Below are positions 12,811-20,365 of a stretch of 21,081 nucleotides of DNA, piece after piece. Positions within the stretch are counted from its first letter, which is position 1. Every line of letters starts with the position of its first letter. The notes below the pieces were generated by a model that made no database searches, was not told the origin of the DNA, and saw nothing but the letters and a program-made list of their open reading frames with translations. Both the position numbers and the translations under genes were made by a program. The DNA comes from CAYJGN01 sp964369635 (GTDB lineage Bacteria; Bacillota; Clostridia; Oscillospirales; Ruminococcaceae). The stretch spans positions 1-21,081 of the forward strand of contig CAYJGN010000035.1 of the NCBI GenBank assembly GCA_964369635.1, written 5' to 3'.

Positions 12811-13248
12811 ATGAACGAAGAATTTGCGATATTTCGATTTTTGCGCTCGATAAAAGATGCTTTTGAAAAAGAGGGAAATACTCATCTAAAAACCCATGAC
12901 CTAACCTTTCCGCAGAGCGGTTTGCTCCTCTCTCTTTGCAGGTTCCCTGACTACACAGCGAGCTACAAAGAGCTTGAAAAGCGCTCAAAATCCGCTCAAT
13001 CAACTGTTGCAACTATGATCTCAAGGCTTGAAAACAAAGAATTTGTAACAACATTCTACGATAAAGTTGATAAACGGATAAAACTTATCCGCCTCACCGA
13101 AAAGGGTCATTCGCTTATAGAAGAGATAAATACGACGATGAAAAAAACCGAAACTAAACTCATGTCAACACTCACCGAAGTTGAGAGGGTGCTATTTATT
13201 GAACTTCTAAACAAAATTAGCGGGAGCATTTTTCTGGAATCTGAATAG
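12811..13248 (+). CDS. MarR family transcriptional regulator (exporter-linked)
   Basis: A 145-residue MarR-type regulator. The DNA-binding part includes ASYKELEKRSKSAQSTVATMISRLENKEF (about 50-78), followed by the charged wing DKVDKRIKLIRLTEKG. Flanking helices form the dimer interface. The start is ATG with GGAGG about six bases upstream. It is the first gene of an operon with two ABC exporter genes, 62 bases away. This is a common arrangement in Firmicutes in which the MarR protein represses the exporter until a toxic ligand appears. An inverted repeat in the gap and a related palindrome upstream are possible operators. Confidence 0.88.
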   Translation: MNEEFAIFRFLRSIKDAFEKEGNTHLKTHDLTFPQSGLLLSLCRFPDYTASYKELEKRSKSAQSTVATMISRLENKEFVTTFYDKVDKRIKLIRLTEKGHSLIEEINTTMKKTETKLMSTLTEVERVLFIELLNKISGSIFLESE

Positions 13249-13265
13249 TTGAATTTATTTTTAAA

Positions 13266-13297
13266 TTAATAGCTACATATTAATAGATAGCTATTAA
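13266..13297. promoter_or_regulatory. Inverted repeat between marR and the ABC genes
   Basis: TTAATAGCTA (13266-13275) and TAGCTATTAA (13288-13297) are perfect 10-base arms separated by 12 bases, just before the GGAGG of the first ABC gene. It could be an operator for the upstream MarR or an mRNA hairpin that tunes exporter translation. Confidence 0.5.
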
Positions 13298-13310
13298 AAG
13301 GAGGAAATTT

Positions 13311-15062
13311 GTGAAAAATATTATTAAAACATTAAAAGCGCGAGAGTATGTATTTTTAGTAATTTCGCTTTTTGCGATAGTGGCGCAGGTAAATCTCGAC
13401 CTACTCATACCTGACTATATGGCGGAAGTTACGAAACTTGTACAAACTCCCGGCAGCGAGATGAGCGATATTCTGATAAACGGCGGACTTATGCTCCTCT
13501 TCTCACTCTTATCACTTGGCATAACACTAATTGTTGCCTATTTCGCAGCGCAGCTTGCGGCAACTGTTTCGATGCGGCTTCGTGAAATGGTCTATAACAA
13601 AACTATGTCATTTTCAATGGGCGAGATGAATAAATTCAAAACCTCATCTCTTATCACCCGCTCGACAAACGATATAACTCAAATTCAGATGTTTGTTGCT
13701 ATTTCATATAATGCTGCAATCAGAGCGCCGCTTATAGCAATTTTTGCTATAACGAAGATATCCGACAAAAATTCGGCGTTTACTGTTGCAACGATTGTTG
13801 CTGTCGTCTCGCTTCTTATAGTTATGGCGGTGGTTCTCGGTCTATCTATCCCAAAATCAAAGCTTTTGCAAAAACTCACCGACAAGTTAAATCTCGTCAC
13901 ACGCGAACAACTAACAGGTGTTCGGGTAATCTCCGCTTATAATGCGCAGGGGTATTATACTGAGAAATTCGAGGATGCAAACTCGCAAGTTTCATATACA
14001 AATACTTTTGTAAACCGCACAACAGCTTTTATCTTCCCATATATGACCTTTATGATGTCGACCCTCACAATAGCTATCTACTGGATTGGCGTTCTTCTTA
14101 TAAACGAGGCCGTGGGATATGATAAACTGACGATATTTTCCGATATGGTCGTCTTCACCTCATATGCAATGCAGATAATTATGGCGTTTATGATGCTAAC
14201 TTTCACCTCAATTATGCTTCCTCGTGCTGTTGTTTCGATAAACAGGGTTTCAGAGGTGCTTTCAAGCGAAAACGAGATAGCCGACGGCGGTGATAGATTT
14301 ACTGCGAAAGATACCGACACCGCAATATCATTTAAAGATGTTTCCTTTAAATATCCAGGCGCTGAAGAGGCGGTTTTAGAGGGGCTTACCTTTGATATCA
14401 AAAGAGGGGAAACAGTTGCGGTTATCGGCTCGACCGGTAGTGGAAAATCAACCCTTATAAACCTTATCCCACGCTTTTACGATACGACAGACGGCGAGAT
14501 TTTAATAAACGGCGTTAATATACGCGACTACAAGCAGTCAACCCTTCGAGATAAGCTCGGTCTTGTTACCCAAAAGGCGATGCTATTCTTTGGTTCAATC
14601 GGCTCGAATACAGCGCTCGGCGTTGATAACGGAGAGATATCAGAGGAAAACGCTCTGAATGCTCTTGATATAGCGCAAGCTTCTGATTTTGTTTCAAATG
14701 TTGGTCTTTCGGGTGCTGTTGCACAAGGTGGTACAAACCTCTCAGGCGGTCAGCGGCAGAGGGTTTCGATAGCTCGTGCTATCTATAAGCAACCTGAAAT
14801 TTATATTTTTGACGACTGTTTCTCAGCGCTTGACTATAAAACCGATAAAACTTTAAGGCGAAAGCTTGAAGAGACAACAAAAGGTGCAACTAAAATTATT
14901 GTTGCGCAGAGGATAAGTACCATCAAAGATGCTGATAAAATTTTAGTTCTCGACGACGGTAAAATAGCGGGTCTTGGAAGTCATCAGCAGCTATTAAAGG
15001 ACTGCCCTGTCTACATCGAAATTGCACAAAGCCAGCTTTCAAAGGAGGAACTCGGAATATGA
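13311..15062 (+). CDS. ABC exporter half, degenerate-site subunit
   Basis: A 583-residue half transporter: six membrane segments (about 1-310) fused to a nucleotide-binding domain. Walker A is GSTGSGKST (373-381), Q-loop Gln421, signature LSGGQ (477-481), Walker B IYIFDD (497-502). Asp502 replaces the catalytic Glu and Gln533 replaces the H-loop His (VAQRIST). These are the marks of the non-hydrolysing site in heterodimeric exporters such as TM287/288, LmrCD and BmrCD. The start is GTG at 13311 with GGAGG seven bases upstream. The stop overlaps the next gene's start (ATGA), so the subunits are made together. It probably exports a drug or peptide; the substrate is not evident. Confidence 0.93.
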   Translation: MKNIIKTLKAREYVFLVISLFAIVAQVNLDLLIPDYMAEVTKLVQTPGSEMSDILINGGLMLLFSLLSLGITLIVAYFAAQLAATVSMRLREMVYNKTMSFSMGEMNKFKTSSLITRSTNDITQIQMFVAISYNAAIRAPLIAIFAITKISDKNSAFTVATIVAVVSLLIVMAVVLGLSIPKSKLLQKLTDKLNLVTREQLTGVRVISAYNAQGYYTEKFEDANSQVSYTNTFVNRTTAFIFPYMTFMMSTLTIAIYWIGVLLINEAVGYDKLTIFSDMVVFTSYAMQIIMAFMMLTFTSIMLPRAVVSINRVSEVLSSENEIADGGDRFTAKDTDTAISFKDVSFKYPGAEEAVLEGLTFDIKRGETVAVIGSTGSGKSTLINLIPRFYDTTDGEILINGVNIRDYKQSTLRDKLGLVTQKAMLFFGSIGSNTALGVDNGEISEENALNALDIAQASDFVSNVGLSGAVAQGGTNLSGGQRQRVSIARAIYKQPEIYIFDDCFSALDYKTDKTLRRKLEETTKGATKIIVAQRISTIKDADKILVLDDGKIAGLGSHQQLLKDCPVYIEIAQSQLSKEELGI

Positions 15063-16894
15063 GCAGTGAAACAATGAAAAACACGCGCCCTCCAAAAGGT
15101 GGGCTTGGAATGGGCGGCGGTCCTCGCGGCGGAATGGGCCTTGCTGAGAAACCTAAAAACTTTAAAGGGAGCATTAAAAAGCTTTTCTCTTTCTCTGAAA
15201 AATATAGGATTTTCTTTGTTATTGCGATAATCCTCGCGGTAGTTTCCGCAACATTCACCCTAATTGGCCCTGGGTATCTATCGGAAATAGTTGATTTAAT
15301 CACCGTTGGACTTACTGGCAGTATAGATATGGTGGCGGTGCTTGATATAGCGCTATTCCTTGTTATTATCTATATTTTAAGCCTTATTTTGGGATACACC
15401 CAATCAACTATAATGGCGATAACCACCCAAAGAATCACAAAGCGGATGCGAAGTAAGGTTATTGCAAAACTTAATAAAATGCCTCTCTCCTATTTCGATA
15501 CAAAACCCTATGGCGAGACGCTATCTATCGTCACAAACGATATTGATACAATAGGCACCAGCCTAAACCAGAGCTTATCATCGCTTATCAGCGGAGTTTT
15601 CACCTTTGTCGGTGCATTTATATTGATGCTCTCGACAAACTGGATAATGGCAATTGCGGGATTTTTAGCGACGATTGTCGGCTTTTCGCTTATGATTGTT
15701 ATCATAACGAATTCGCAGAAGTTTTTTCGGGCAAACCAAAATGAGCTCTCATCGCTAAATGGTCATATCGAAGAAGCCTACACAGGACACACCGTTATAA
15801 AAGCATATAACGCGGAGGGCATGCTTCAAGATAAGTTTAATAAAAATAACAAGCGACTATTTGAGGCCGGTTGGAAATCGCAGTATATATCGGGTCTTAT
15901 GATGCCAATTATGAGCTTTGTCGGCAATCTGTCGTATGTTGTTGTTTCGATTGTCGGAGCGGTGCTTGCGATTGAAGGTTATATAACCTTTGGTGTTATC
16001 GTTTCGTTTATGATTTATATTCGTATGTTTACCCAGCCACTTTCGCAACTTGCGCAGATTTCAACAAGTATGCAGTCGGCGGCGGCAGCTTCTGAGAGGG
16101 TATTTGACCTTCTTGAGAGGGAAGAGCTCGCAGATGAAACAGGCAAAACCGAGCTTTCCGATGATGTTCGCGGTGACGTATCTTTTAAAAACGTTTCATT
16201 TGGATACAATCCAGAGAAGATTATCATTAAAAACTTCTCAGCAGAGATAACAGCGGGGCAAAAGGTCGCGATAGTCGGTCCTACCGGTGCAGGTAAGACG
16301 ACACTTGTAAATCTATTGATGCGCTTTTATGAGCTAAACAGCGGAGAAATATCACTCGATGGGGTGAATATTCACGAGGTTACACGTGAGAGTTTGCGCG
16401 ATAGATTCTCGATGGTGCTTCAAGATAGCTGGATTTTCGAGGGGACGATTTTCGATAATATCGTCTTTAACCGAGAAGATATCACTCTCGAGCAGGTAAA
16501 AGTGGCTTGTAGAGCTGTTGGAATTCACCACACAATTAAAACGATGCCAAGCGGTTACGATACCGTTATGAGCGACGCTGCATTATCTGCAGGCGAAAAA
16601 CAGCTACTTGCAATTGCAAGGGCTATGGTTAAGGACTCAGATCTTTTAATTCTTGATGAGGCTACAAGCTCGGTCGATACAAGAACCGAGATGCTCATAA
16701 CCGCAGCTATGGATAAGCTTGCAGCGAAAAAGACGAGCTTTATTATAGCTCATAGACTCTCGACTATTAAAAACGCAGATGTTATTATCGTTATGAAAGA
16801 CGGAAACGTAATCGAGAGCGGCAACCACGAAACGCTACTCGCTAAAAACGGATTTTACGCTGAGCTTTATAACAGCCAGTTTGAAGAAGATTAG
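15059..16894 (+). CDS. ABC exporter half, catalytic-site subunit
   Basis: A 611-residue half transporter. The N-terminal 30 residues are Gly-, Pro- and Arg-rich, as seen in YfiC-like partners, then six membrane segments (about 48-335) and a nucleotide-binding domain. Walker A is GPTGAGKTT (407-415), Walker B LLILDE with catalytic Glu534, and H-loop His565; these are intact. The signature is LSAGEKQ (509-515) instead of LSGGQ. This changed signature faces the Walker motifs of the partner, completing the degenerate site, while the partner's intact LSGGQ completes the active site. The ATG lies inside the overlap with the upstream gene. The operon ends at the terminator at 16917. Confidence 0.94.
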   Translation: MSSETMKNTRPPKGGLGMGGGPRGGMGLAEKPKNFKGSIKKLFSFSEKYRIFFVIAIILAVVSATFTLIGPGYLSEIVDLITVGLTGSIDMVAVLDIALFLVIIYILSLILGYTQSTIMAITTQRITKRMRSKVIAKLNKMPLSYFDTKPYGETLSIVTNDIDTIGTSLNQSLSSLISGVFTFVGAFILMLSTNWIMAIAGFLATIVGFSLMIVIITNSQKFFRANQNELSSLNGHIEEAYTGHTVIKAYNAEGMLQDKFNKNNKRLFEAGWKSQYISGLMMPIMSFVGNLSYVVVSIVGAVLAIEGYITFGVIVSFMIYIRMFTQPLSQLAQISTSMQSAAAASERVFDLLEREELADETGKTELSDDVRGDVSFKNVSFGYNPEKIIIKNFSAEITAGQKVAIVGPTGAGKTTLVNLLMRFYELNSGEISLDGVNIHEVTRESLRDRFSMVLQDSWIFEGTIFDNIVFNREDITLEQVKVACRAVGIHHTIKTMPSGYDTVMSDAALSAGEKQLLAIARAMVKDSDLLILDEATSSVDTRTEMLITAAMDKLAAKKTSFIIAHRLSTIKNADVIIVMKDGNVIESGNHETLLAKNGFYAELYNSQFEED

Positions 16895-16916
16895 TATTAG
16901 TTTAGGTGTATAAAAT

Positions 16917-16946
16917 AAAACCCGCCATAAGGCGGGTTTTATTTTT
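16917..16946 (+). terminator. Intrinsic terminator of the ABC operon
   Basis: AAAACCCGCC pairs with GGCGGGTTTT around ATAA, followed by ATTTTT. Confidence 0.92.
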
Positions 16947-17260
16947 GGACTTTTCGCTCTTTGCCTCGCCGGCGCCCGCAGTGGCAATTTTAAAAAATTG
17001 CCAAAGTCGAATTTTATTCGACTAAACGCACTTTAGTGCGTTTACTGCGGGCGGCAGGCACACCTACGACCGGCTGGTTTCAGCAACCAGCAGACACACA
17101 GCGAACGGCGAATATACCCGCATCCATCGCAACAGCGTATTTCATTGCTCCGCATGCCACCGCTTTAATCTGCACTCCCAAAACTCATCAGACTCGCCTC
17201 GTCCTCAAAAGTATAAAAACTGTTAAACTACCTTCGCTCCCTCGCGCCAACTGACTAGAT
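16947..17260. other. Non-coding spacer with structured element
   Basis: No credible gene. It contains the four-way element (16962-17060) and a hairpin at 17073-17091 (GCTGGTT/AACCAGC with loop TCAGC). The remainder up to the jag terminator shows nothing recognisable. Confidence 0.6.
16962..17060. repeat. Four-way-junction element B
   Basis: The outer stem joins CGCCCGCAGT (16973-16982) to ACTGCGGGCG (17044-17053), extended by TGCCT/AGGCA (16962-16966, 17056-17060) across an internal loop. Inside, three perfect hairpins abut: 16983-16991/16994-17002 (GGCAATTTT), 17005-17011/17017-17023 (AGTCGAA) and 17024-17032/17035-17043 (AAACGCACT). The plan is the same as 7416-7520, but the inner arms here are AT-rich and unrelated in sequence. 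Confidence 0.8.
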
Positions 17261-17289
17261 AAAAAAAGCACCCTGTTTTCACAAGGTGC
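17261..17289 (-). terminator. Intrinsic terminator of the rpmH-jag operon
   Basis: On the minus strand GCACCTTGT pairs with ACAGGGTGC (one T-G) around a GAAA tetraloop, followed by seven T. Confidence 0.92.
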
Positions 17290-17366
17290 CTTTGTAATTT
17301 AAACTACAGTTTTATCCAGTTTTTTCTCTGCAAAAGCTTATCTTCCACAGCATTTAAAAGCTCTGT

Positions 17367-18383
17367 TTAAAGTTCGATTTTTCCATAGAGCGAAACATTG
17401 TCGTTATCGCTTTTTGGAGTTTCTCTTTTTGTCTGGTCGGGTTTTGGAGCGTCGTCGTAACGAGGTTTTCTATCGAACCTGTCGTTTCTTCTGCCGCCAC
17501 GGTCACCGCCTTTATTATAAGGAGGTCTGCCGCCTCTGCTGTTTCTATCGTTTCTGCCGCCGCGGTCGTTTCTACCTCTCTTCTCAAAGGTCTTTATTGG
17601 CTTGCCTTTAAGGGTTATAACAACCTTTCTCTGCGGATCTTCGCCGATAGAACCCGATGCAACTCCCTCGATTTCTGTTACTGCCGCATGGATAACCATT
17701 CTCTCAAACGGATTCATCGGCTCGAGGGTGCATTGTCTGCCGCTCTCAAGTACCTTTTCAGCCATCTTCTGCGCAAGCTTTGTTAGTGCAACTGTTCTCT
17801 TCTCTCTATATCCTTGGCAGTCGATAGAGATTTTATAGTATCCAGCGTCTCCCCTGTTTGCCGCAAGTGAAGTTAGGTATTGTATAGCATCAAGGCTCTC
17901 GCCTCTTCTACCAATTATCACGCCGCTCTCTTCGGTCTCGATATCAAAATTAACAGCGGTTTCATTTGCGCTAACATTTAGCTTGAAACCATCACCAAGA
18001 AGGCTGTTAAGTACTGATGTTAGGTATTCTTCTGCTATTTTTGCTTTCTCTTTTGCTCTTGGGTCTGGTGTTAGTTCTTTTTTCGGTGCCGGTACAGATG
18101 GTTTTTTCGCAACCTCTGCATCTGCCATCTTTGGCATCTCTTTTTTAGGCTCTTCTTTTTTTATCTCAGCCGGTTTGCTCTCTTGCTTTTTAGGCTCTGC
18201 TTTTGGCTCTGGTAGTAGCGAGAATACACGAACCTTCGCGTCGCTTCCACCTATTCCAAACACACCCTTTTTCGGTAGTGAGATTATTTCAAAATCGCAA
18301 TTTTCTCTATCTAATCCAAGGTTTTTACAACCGTTCTCAATTGCCTGTTCAACAGTCTTTGCGTTCTCTATAACTTCTCTCAT
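17367..18383 (-). CDS. jag: Jag/KhpB RNA-binding protein with Arg/Gly-rich tail
   Basis: A 338-residue RNA-binding protein. Residues 1-54 are the Jag N-terminal domain (with KKGVFGIGG), 55-115 a Lys/Glu/Pro-rich linker, 116-188 a KH domain (GRRG loop 158-161), and 190-258 an R3H domain (NPFERMVIH at 224-232). A 45-residue tail full of RGG, NDR and GGR units follows (about 262-308), then a polar end. Jag (EloR/KhpB) partners with KhpA and affects cell elongation and envelope homeostasis in Firmicutes. B. subtilis Jag is about 208 residues, so the linker and tail make this one long. The start is ATG with GGAGGAG upstream, overlapping yidC by four bases (ATGA). It is last in the operon. Confidence 0.93.
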   Translation of the reverse strand: MREVIENAKTVEQAIENGCKNLGLDRENCDFEIISLPKKGVFGIGGSDAKVRVFSLLPEPKAEPKKQESKPAEIKKEEPKKEMPKMADAEVAKKPSVPAPKKELTPDPRAKEKAKIAEEYLTSVLNSLLGDGFKLNVSANETAVNFDIETEESGVIIGRRGESLDAIQYLTSLAANRGDAGYYKISIDCQGYREKRTVALTKLAQKMAEKVLESGRQCTLEPMNPFERMVIHAAVTEIEGVASGSIGEDPQRKVVITLKGKPIKTFEKRGRNDRGGRNDRNSRGGRPPYNKGGDRGGRRNDRFDRKPRYDDAPKPDQTKRETPKSDNDNVSLYGKIEL

Positions 18384-19435
18384 TTCTTCTCCTCCGTTTC
18401 ACTAACAGTGTCGGTAGTGTCGCTGTATTTTTGCATATCAAGCTCGCGTGCCTTTGCAAGTCGAAGTTTATCAAGCTCTTTTTGGTTTAGGTTTTTCTCA
18501 ACCGCAACCCCATTCTCAACGACAACAACAGGTTTTGCCTTCGCCGCCTCTTTTGCAGCTTTTTTGCGATCTTCAACTTCACCGAGATATTTATCGCGAA
18601 GTTTTAGCGGATTAAACAGTTTATAGATAACAAGCTGCTGGATTATTCCGAAAATATTTGAAGTTATCCAGTAGATACCTATACCTGTTGGTACTTGGAA
18701 TGTAAAGAATATAAACATCGCAGATGTTAAATACATAGTAACGTTCATACCAGGCATACTTGTTCCAAGCGCATGCATTGGAGATAGCTTTGTCATGATA
18801 ATTGGTTGGATAATCGTTGTTACACCTGCAAGAATAGGCACTATTATTAGGATATTTAGAGCAAGTGTTGGTGTTTGGGTTAAATCTATTCCAAGAAATG
18901 TTAGGTTCATAGCCTCAACTTTTGAGACGAAATCTGCTCCAAGCTCTGTAAAGAGATGGGGATTTTCCTGCACAGCAGTTACTATTGAAAGCTGGGGTGT
19001 TGATGCTGAGATAGTGAAATCGCTAATTCCTGATGCTATCTCTGTCGCCTGAGTGATAAGCTCTGATGAAAATCTTAGAATGTGGGTTAGCGGTTTATAA
19101 ACAACGTCGATTAGTCCGAAAAGAATAGGGAACTGGATAAGCATCGTTGAGCATCCGCCAAACATCGAAACACCAGCTTCAGAATATAGCTTTTGCTGCT
19201 CCTGCATGAGTTTTTCTCTGTTGTCTTTATATTTCTTTTGTATCTCATCGAGTTGTGGGCGAAGCATAGCCTGCCTTATCGATGTTTTATGCTGTTTTAT
19301 TCCAAGTGGGAAGAGTGCGAGTTTAATTAAGAAGGTAAAGAGGACGAGGGCTATTCCGTAGTTTTGAATAACGGTATAGCAGAGGTACATAATCCAGCCG
19401 AGCGGCGTACCGAAAATTTGATAAATAAAATCCAT
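18380..19435 (-). CDS. yidC: Membrane protein insertase YidC/OxaA
   Basis: A 351-residue insertase that places proteins into the cytoplasmic membrane with or without SecYEG. The five-helix core is visible: segment at 13-45 (GIALVLFTFLIKLALFPLGI), the cytoplasmic hairpin RPQLDEIQKKYKDNREKLMQEQQKLYSEAG, then MFGGCSTMLIQFPILFGL, and later hydrophobic segments around 195-215, 235-258 and 261-275. The conserved Arg in the hydrophilic groove is probably the Arg in IRQAMLRP (53-60). It lacks the large periplasmic domain, as in Gram-positives. No lipobox is evident, unlike SpoIIIJ-type proteins, but the short form is usual. The start is ATG with GGAG seven bases upstream; it is 11 bases after yidD. 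Confidence 0.95.
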   Translation of the reverse strand: MDFIYQIFGTPLGWIMYLCYTVIQNYGIALVLFTFLIKLALFPLGIKQHKTSIRQAMLRPQLDEIQKKYKDNREKLMQEQQKLYSEAGVSMFGGCSTMLIQFPILFGLIDVVYKPLTHILRFSSELITQATEIASGISDFTISASTPQLSIVTAVQENPHLFTELGADFVSKVEAMNLTFLGIDLTQTPTLALNILIIVPILAGVTTIIQPIIMTKLSPMHALGTSMPGMNVTMYLTSAMFIFFTFQVPTGIGIYWITSNIFGIIQQLVIYKLFNPLKLRDKYLGEVEDRKKAAKEAAKAKPVVVVENGVAVEKNLNQKELDKLRLAKARELDMQKYSDTTDTVSETEEKK

Positions 19436-19446
19436 AATGACTCCAA

Positions 19447-19683
19447 TTAATCTTTATTTTTTGAAAAAAGCCTGTCCGGGACAGGGTCGTATCCGCCTCG
19501 AAATAGCGGATTGCATCGCAGAAACCGAGTTACTGCTAATATACTTCCTATAAATGCGCCGTGTTTTTCTATCGCCTCATAGGCATAGGTAGAACAGGTC
19601 GGCACAAACCTGCAACGGGCTCCCAAATTGCCCGAAACGTCTTTCTTATAAAGGGTGATAAGTTTTAGAAGCAGCCTTTTCAT
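19447..19683 (-). CDS. yidD: Membrane protein insertion efficiency factor YidD
   Basis: A 78-residue YidD protein with family motifs CRFVPTCSTYAYEAI (24-38) and RCNPLFRGGYDPVP (56-69). The amphipathic N-terminus (LLLKLITLYKK) lies on the membrane. The family assists YidC in membrane insertion, and the gene sits between rnpA and yidC, its usual place. Its ATG overlaps the rnpA stop codon by four bases (ATGA), indicating coupled translation. Confidence 0.95.
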   Translation of the reverse strand: MKRLLLKLITLYKKDVSGNLGARCRFVPTCSTYAYEAIEKHGAFIGSILAVTRFLRCNPLFRGGYDPVPDRLFSKNKD

Positions 19684-20018
19684 TCTAAAGCACCTAATTT
19701 TTTTAAAGCTTTAACTAAAGCTTTTTGTAAAGTCTGCATCTTAACTTTTCCAGCGGCGGTACGCGCTACAATCACGATATCTTGATTTGGGTGAAGTTCA
19801 TTATAGTATGGTCTGAGGGCTTCTCGAATAACCCTGCGCGCCCTGTTTCTCAAAACAGCATTTCCTATCTTCTTGCTCGCCGTGATTCCAATACCTGGAT
19901 TTTCCCTTTTTGATTTAAAGCTGTAAACCACAACAAAGGGGTTTGCCATAGCAAATTTCCCCTTTTGGTATACTCTTTTAAAATCGTTGTTTCTTTTTAG
20001 TGTCCTTTTAAATTTCAT
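19680..20018 (-). CDS. rnpA: Ribonuclease P protein component RnpA
   Basis: A 112-residue basic protein that binds the RNase P RNA to process tRNA 5' ends. Motifs include KRNNDFKRVYQKGK and the central RNR helix GNAVLRNRARRVIREALR, with NPFVVVY on the sheet. I chose ATG at 20018 because family members begin with MKFKRTLK-like sequence. The frame also allows GTG at 20042, adding eight residues. Neither start has a clear ribosome binding site, so translation may depend on coupling to rpmH, whose stop is 40 bases upstream of the ATG. It overlaps yidD by four bases. Confidence 0.92.
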   Translation of the reverse strand: MKFKRTLKRNNDFKRVYQKGKFAMANPFVVVYSFKSKRENPGIGITASKKIGNAVLRNRARRVIREALRPYYNELHPNQDIVIVARTAAGKVKMQTLQKALVKALKKLGALE

Positions 20019-20058
20019 TACATCTAAAAATAAAGACCACACAAAGGTGATCTTTTGT

Positions 20059-20193
20059 TTAAAGGCTCAATTCTTTGCGCCCTTTAGCCCTTCTTCGTGC
20101 TAATACTTTTCTTCCATTAGATGTTCCCATCCTTTTGCGGAAGCCGTGTTCTTTACTTCTTTGCCTTTTTTTAGGCTGATATGTTCTAAGCAT
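20059..20193 (-). CDS. rpmH: 50S ribosomal protein L34
   Basis: A 44-residue protein beginning MLRTYQPKKRQRSKEHGFR and continuing with NGRKVLARRRAKGR, the unmistakable L34 sequence; it is almost entirely basic. L34 binds 23S rRNA in the large subunit. The start is ATG at 20193 with AGGGAGGG upstream. It is the first gene of the minus-strand operon, with a strong promoter at 20260-20232 and divergent dnaA 172 bases away, the classic origin-region arrangement. Confidence 0.97.
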   Translation of the reverse strand: MLRTYQPKKRQRSKEHGFRKRMGTSNGRKVLARRRAKGRKELSL

Positions 20194-20231
20194 TAAAATT
20201 TCCCTCCCTTTGCGGTGCTTTGCATTTTTTC

Positions 20232-20260
20232 AGTATATAACATCAAGGTTGCTTTGTCAA
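20232..20260 (-). promoter_or_regulatory. Promoter of the rpmH operon
   Basis: On the minus strand TTGACA (20260-20255), a 17-base spacer and TATACT (20237-20232), near consensus. Confidence 0.85.
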
Positions 20261-20301
20261 TAATTTATTTAAAAAACCTCTTCTATATTATATATTAGAA
20301 C

Positions 20302-20330
20302 TTGTTAAAATCACAAATTTATGGTATAAT
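20302..20330 (+). promoter_or_regulatory. Promoter of dnaA
   Basis: TTGTTA (20302-20307), 17 bases, TATAAT (20325-20330), 35 bases before the start codon. No DnaA box is evident in the 172-base rpmH-dnaA gap. Confidence 0.75.
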
Positions 20331-20365
20331 ACGAGGGTAAAAAATGAGTTTGGAGATTTATATAT

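Noticed and set aside
16962..17060. Integron attC site
   Set aside because: No GTTRRRY-type core sites at the ends, no integrase gene nearby, and the fold has three inner hairpins where attC forms one long imperfect stem.
17310..17350. DnaA boxes near the end of jag (TTATCCAGT and TCTTCCACA)
   Set aside because: Each differs from TTATCCACA at two positions and they are isolated, so chance is the simpler explanation.
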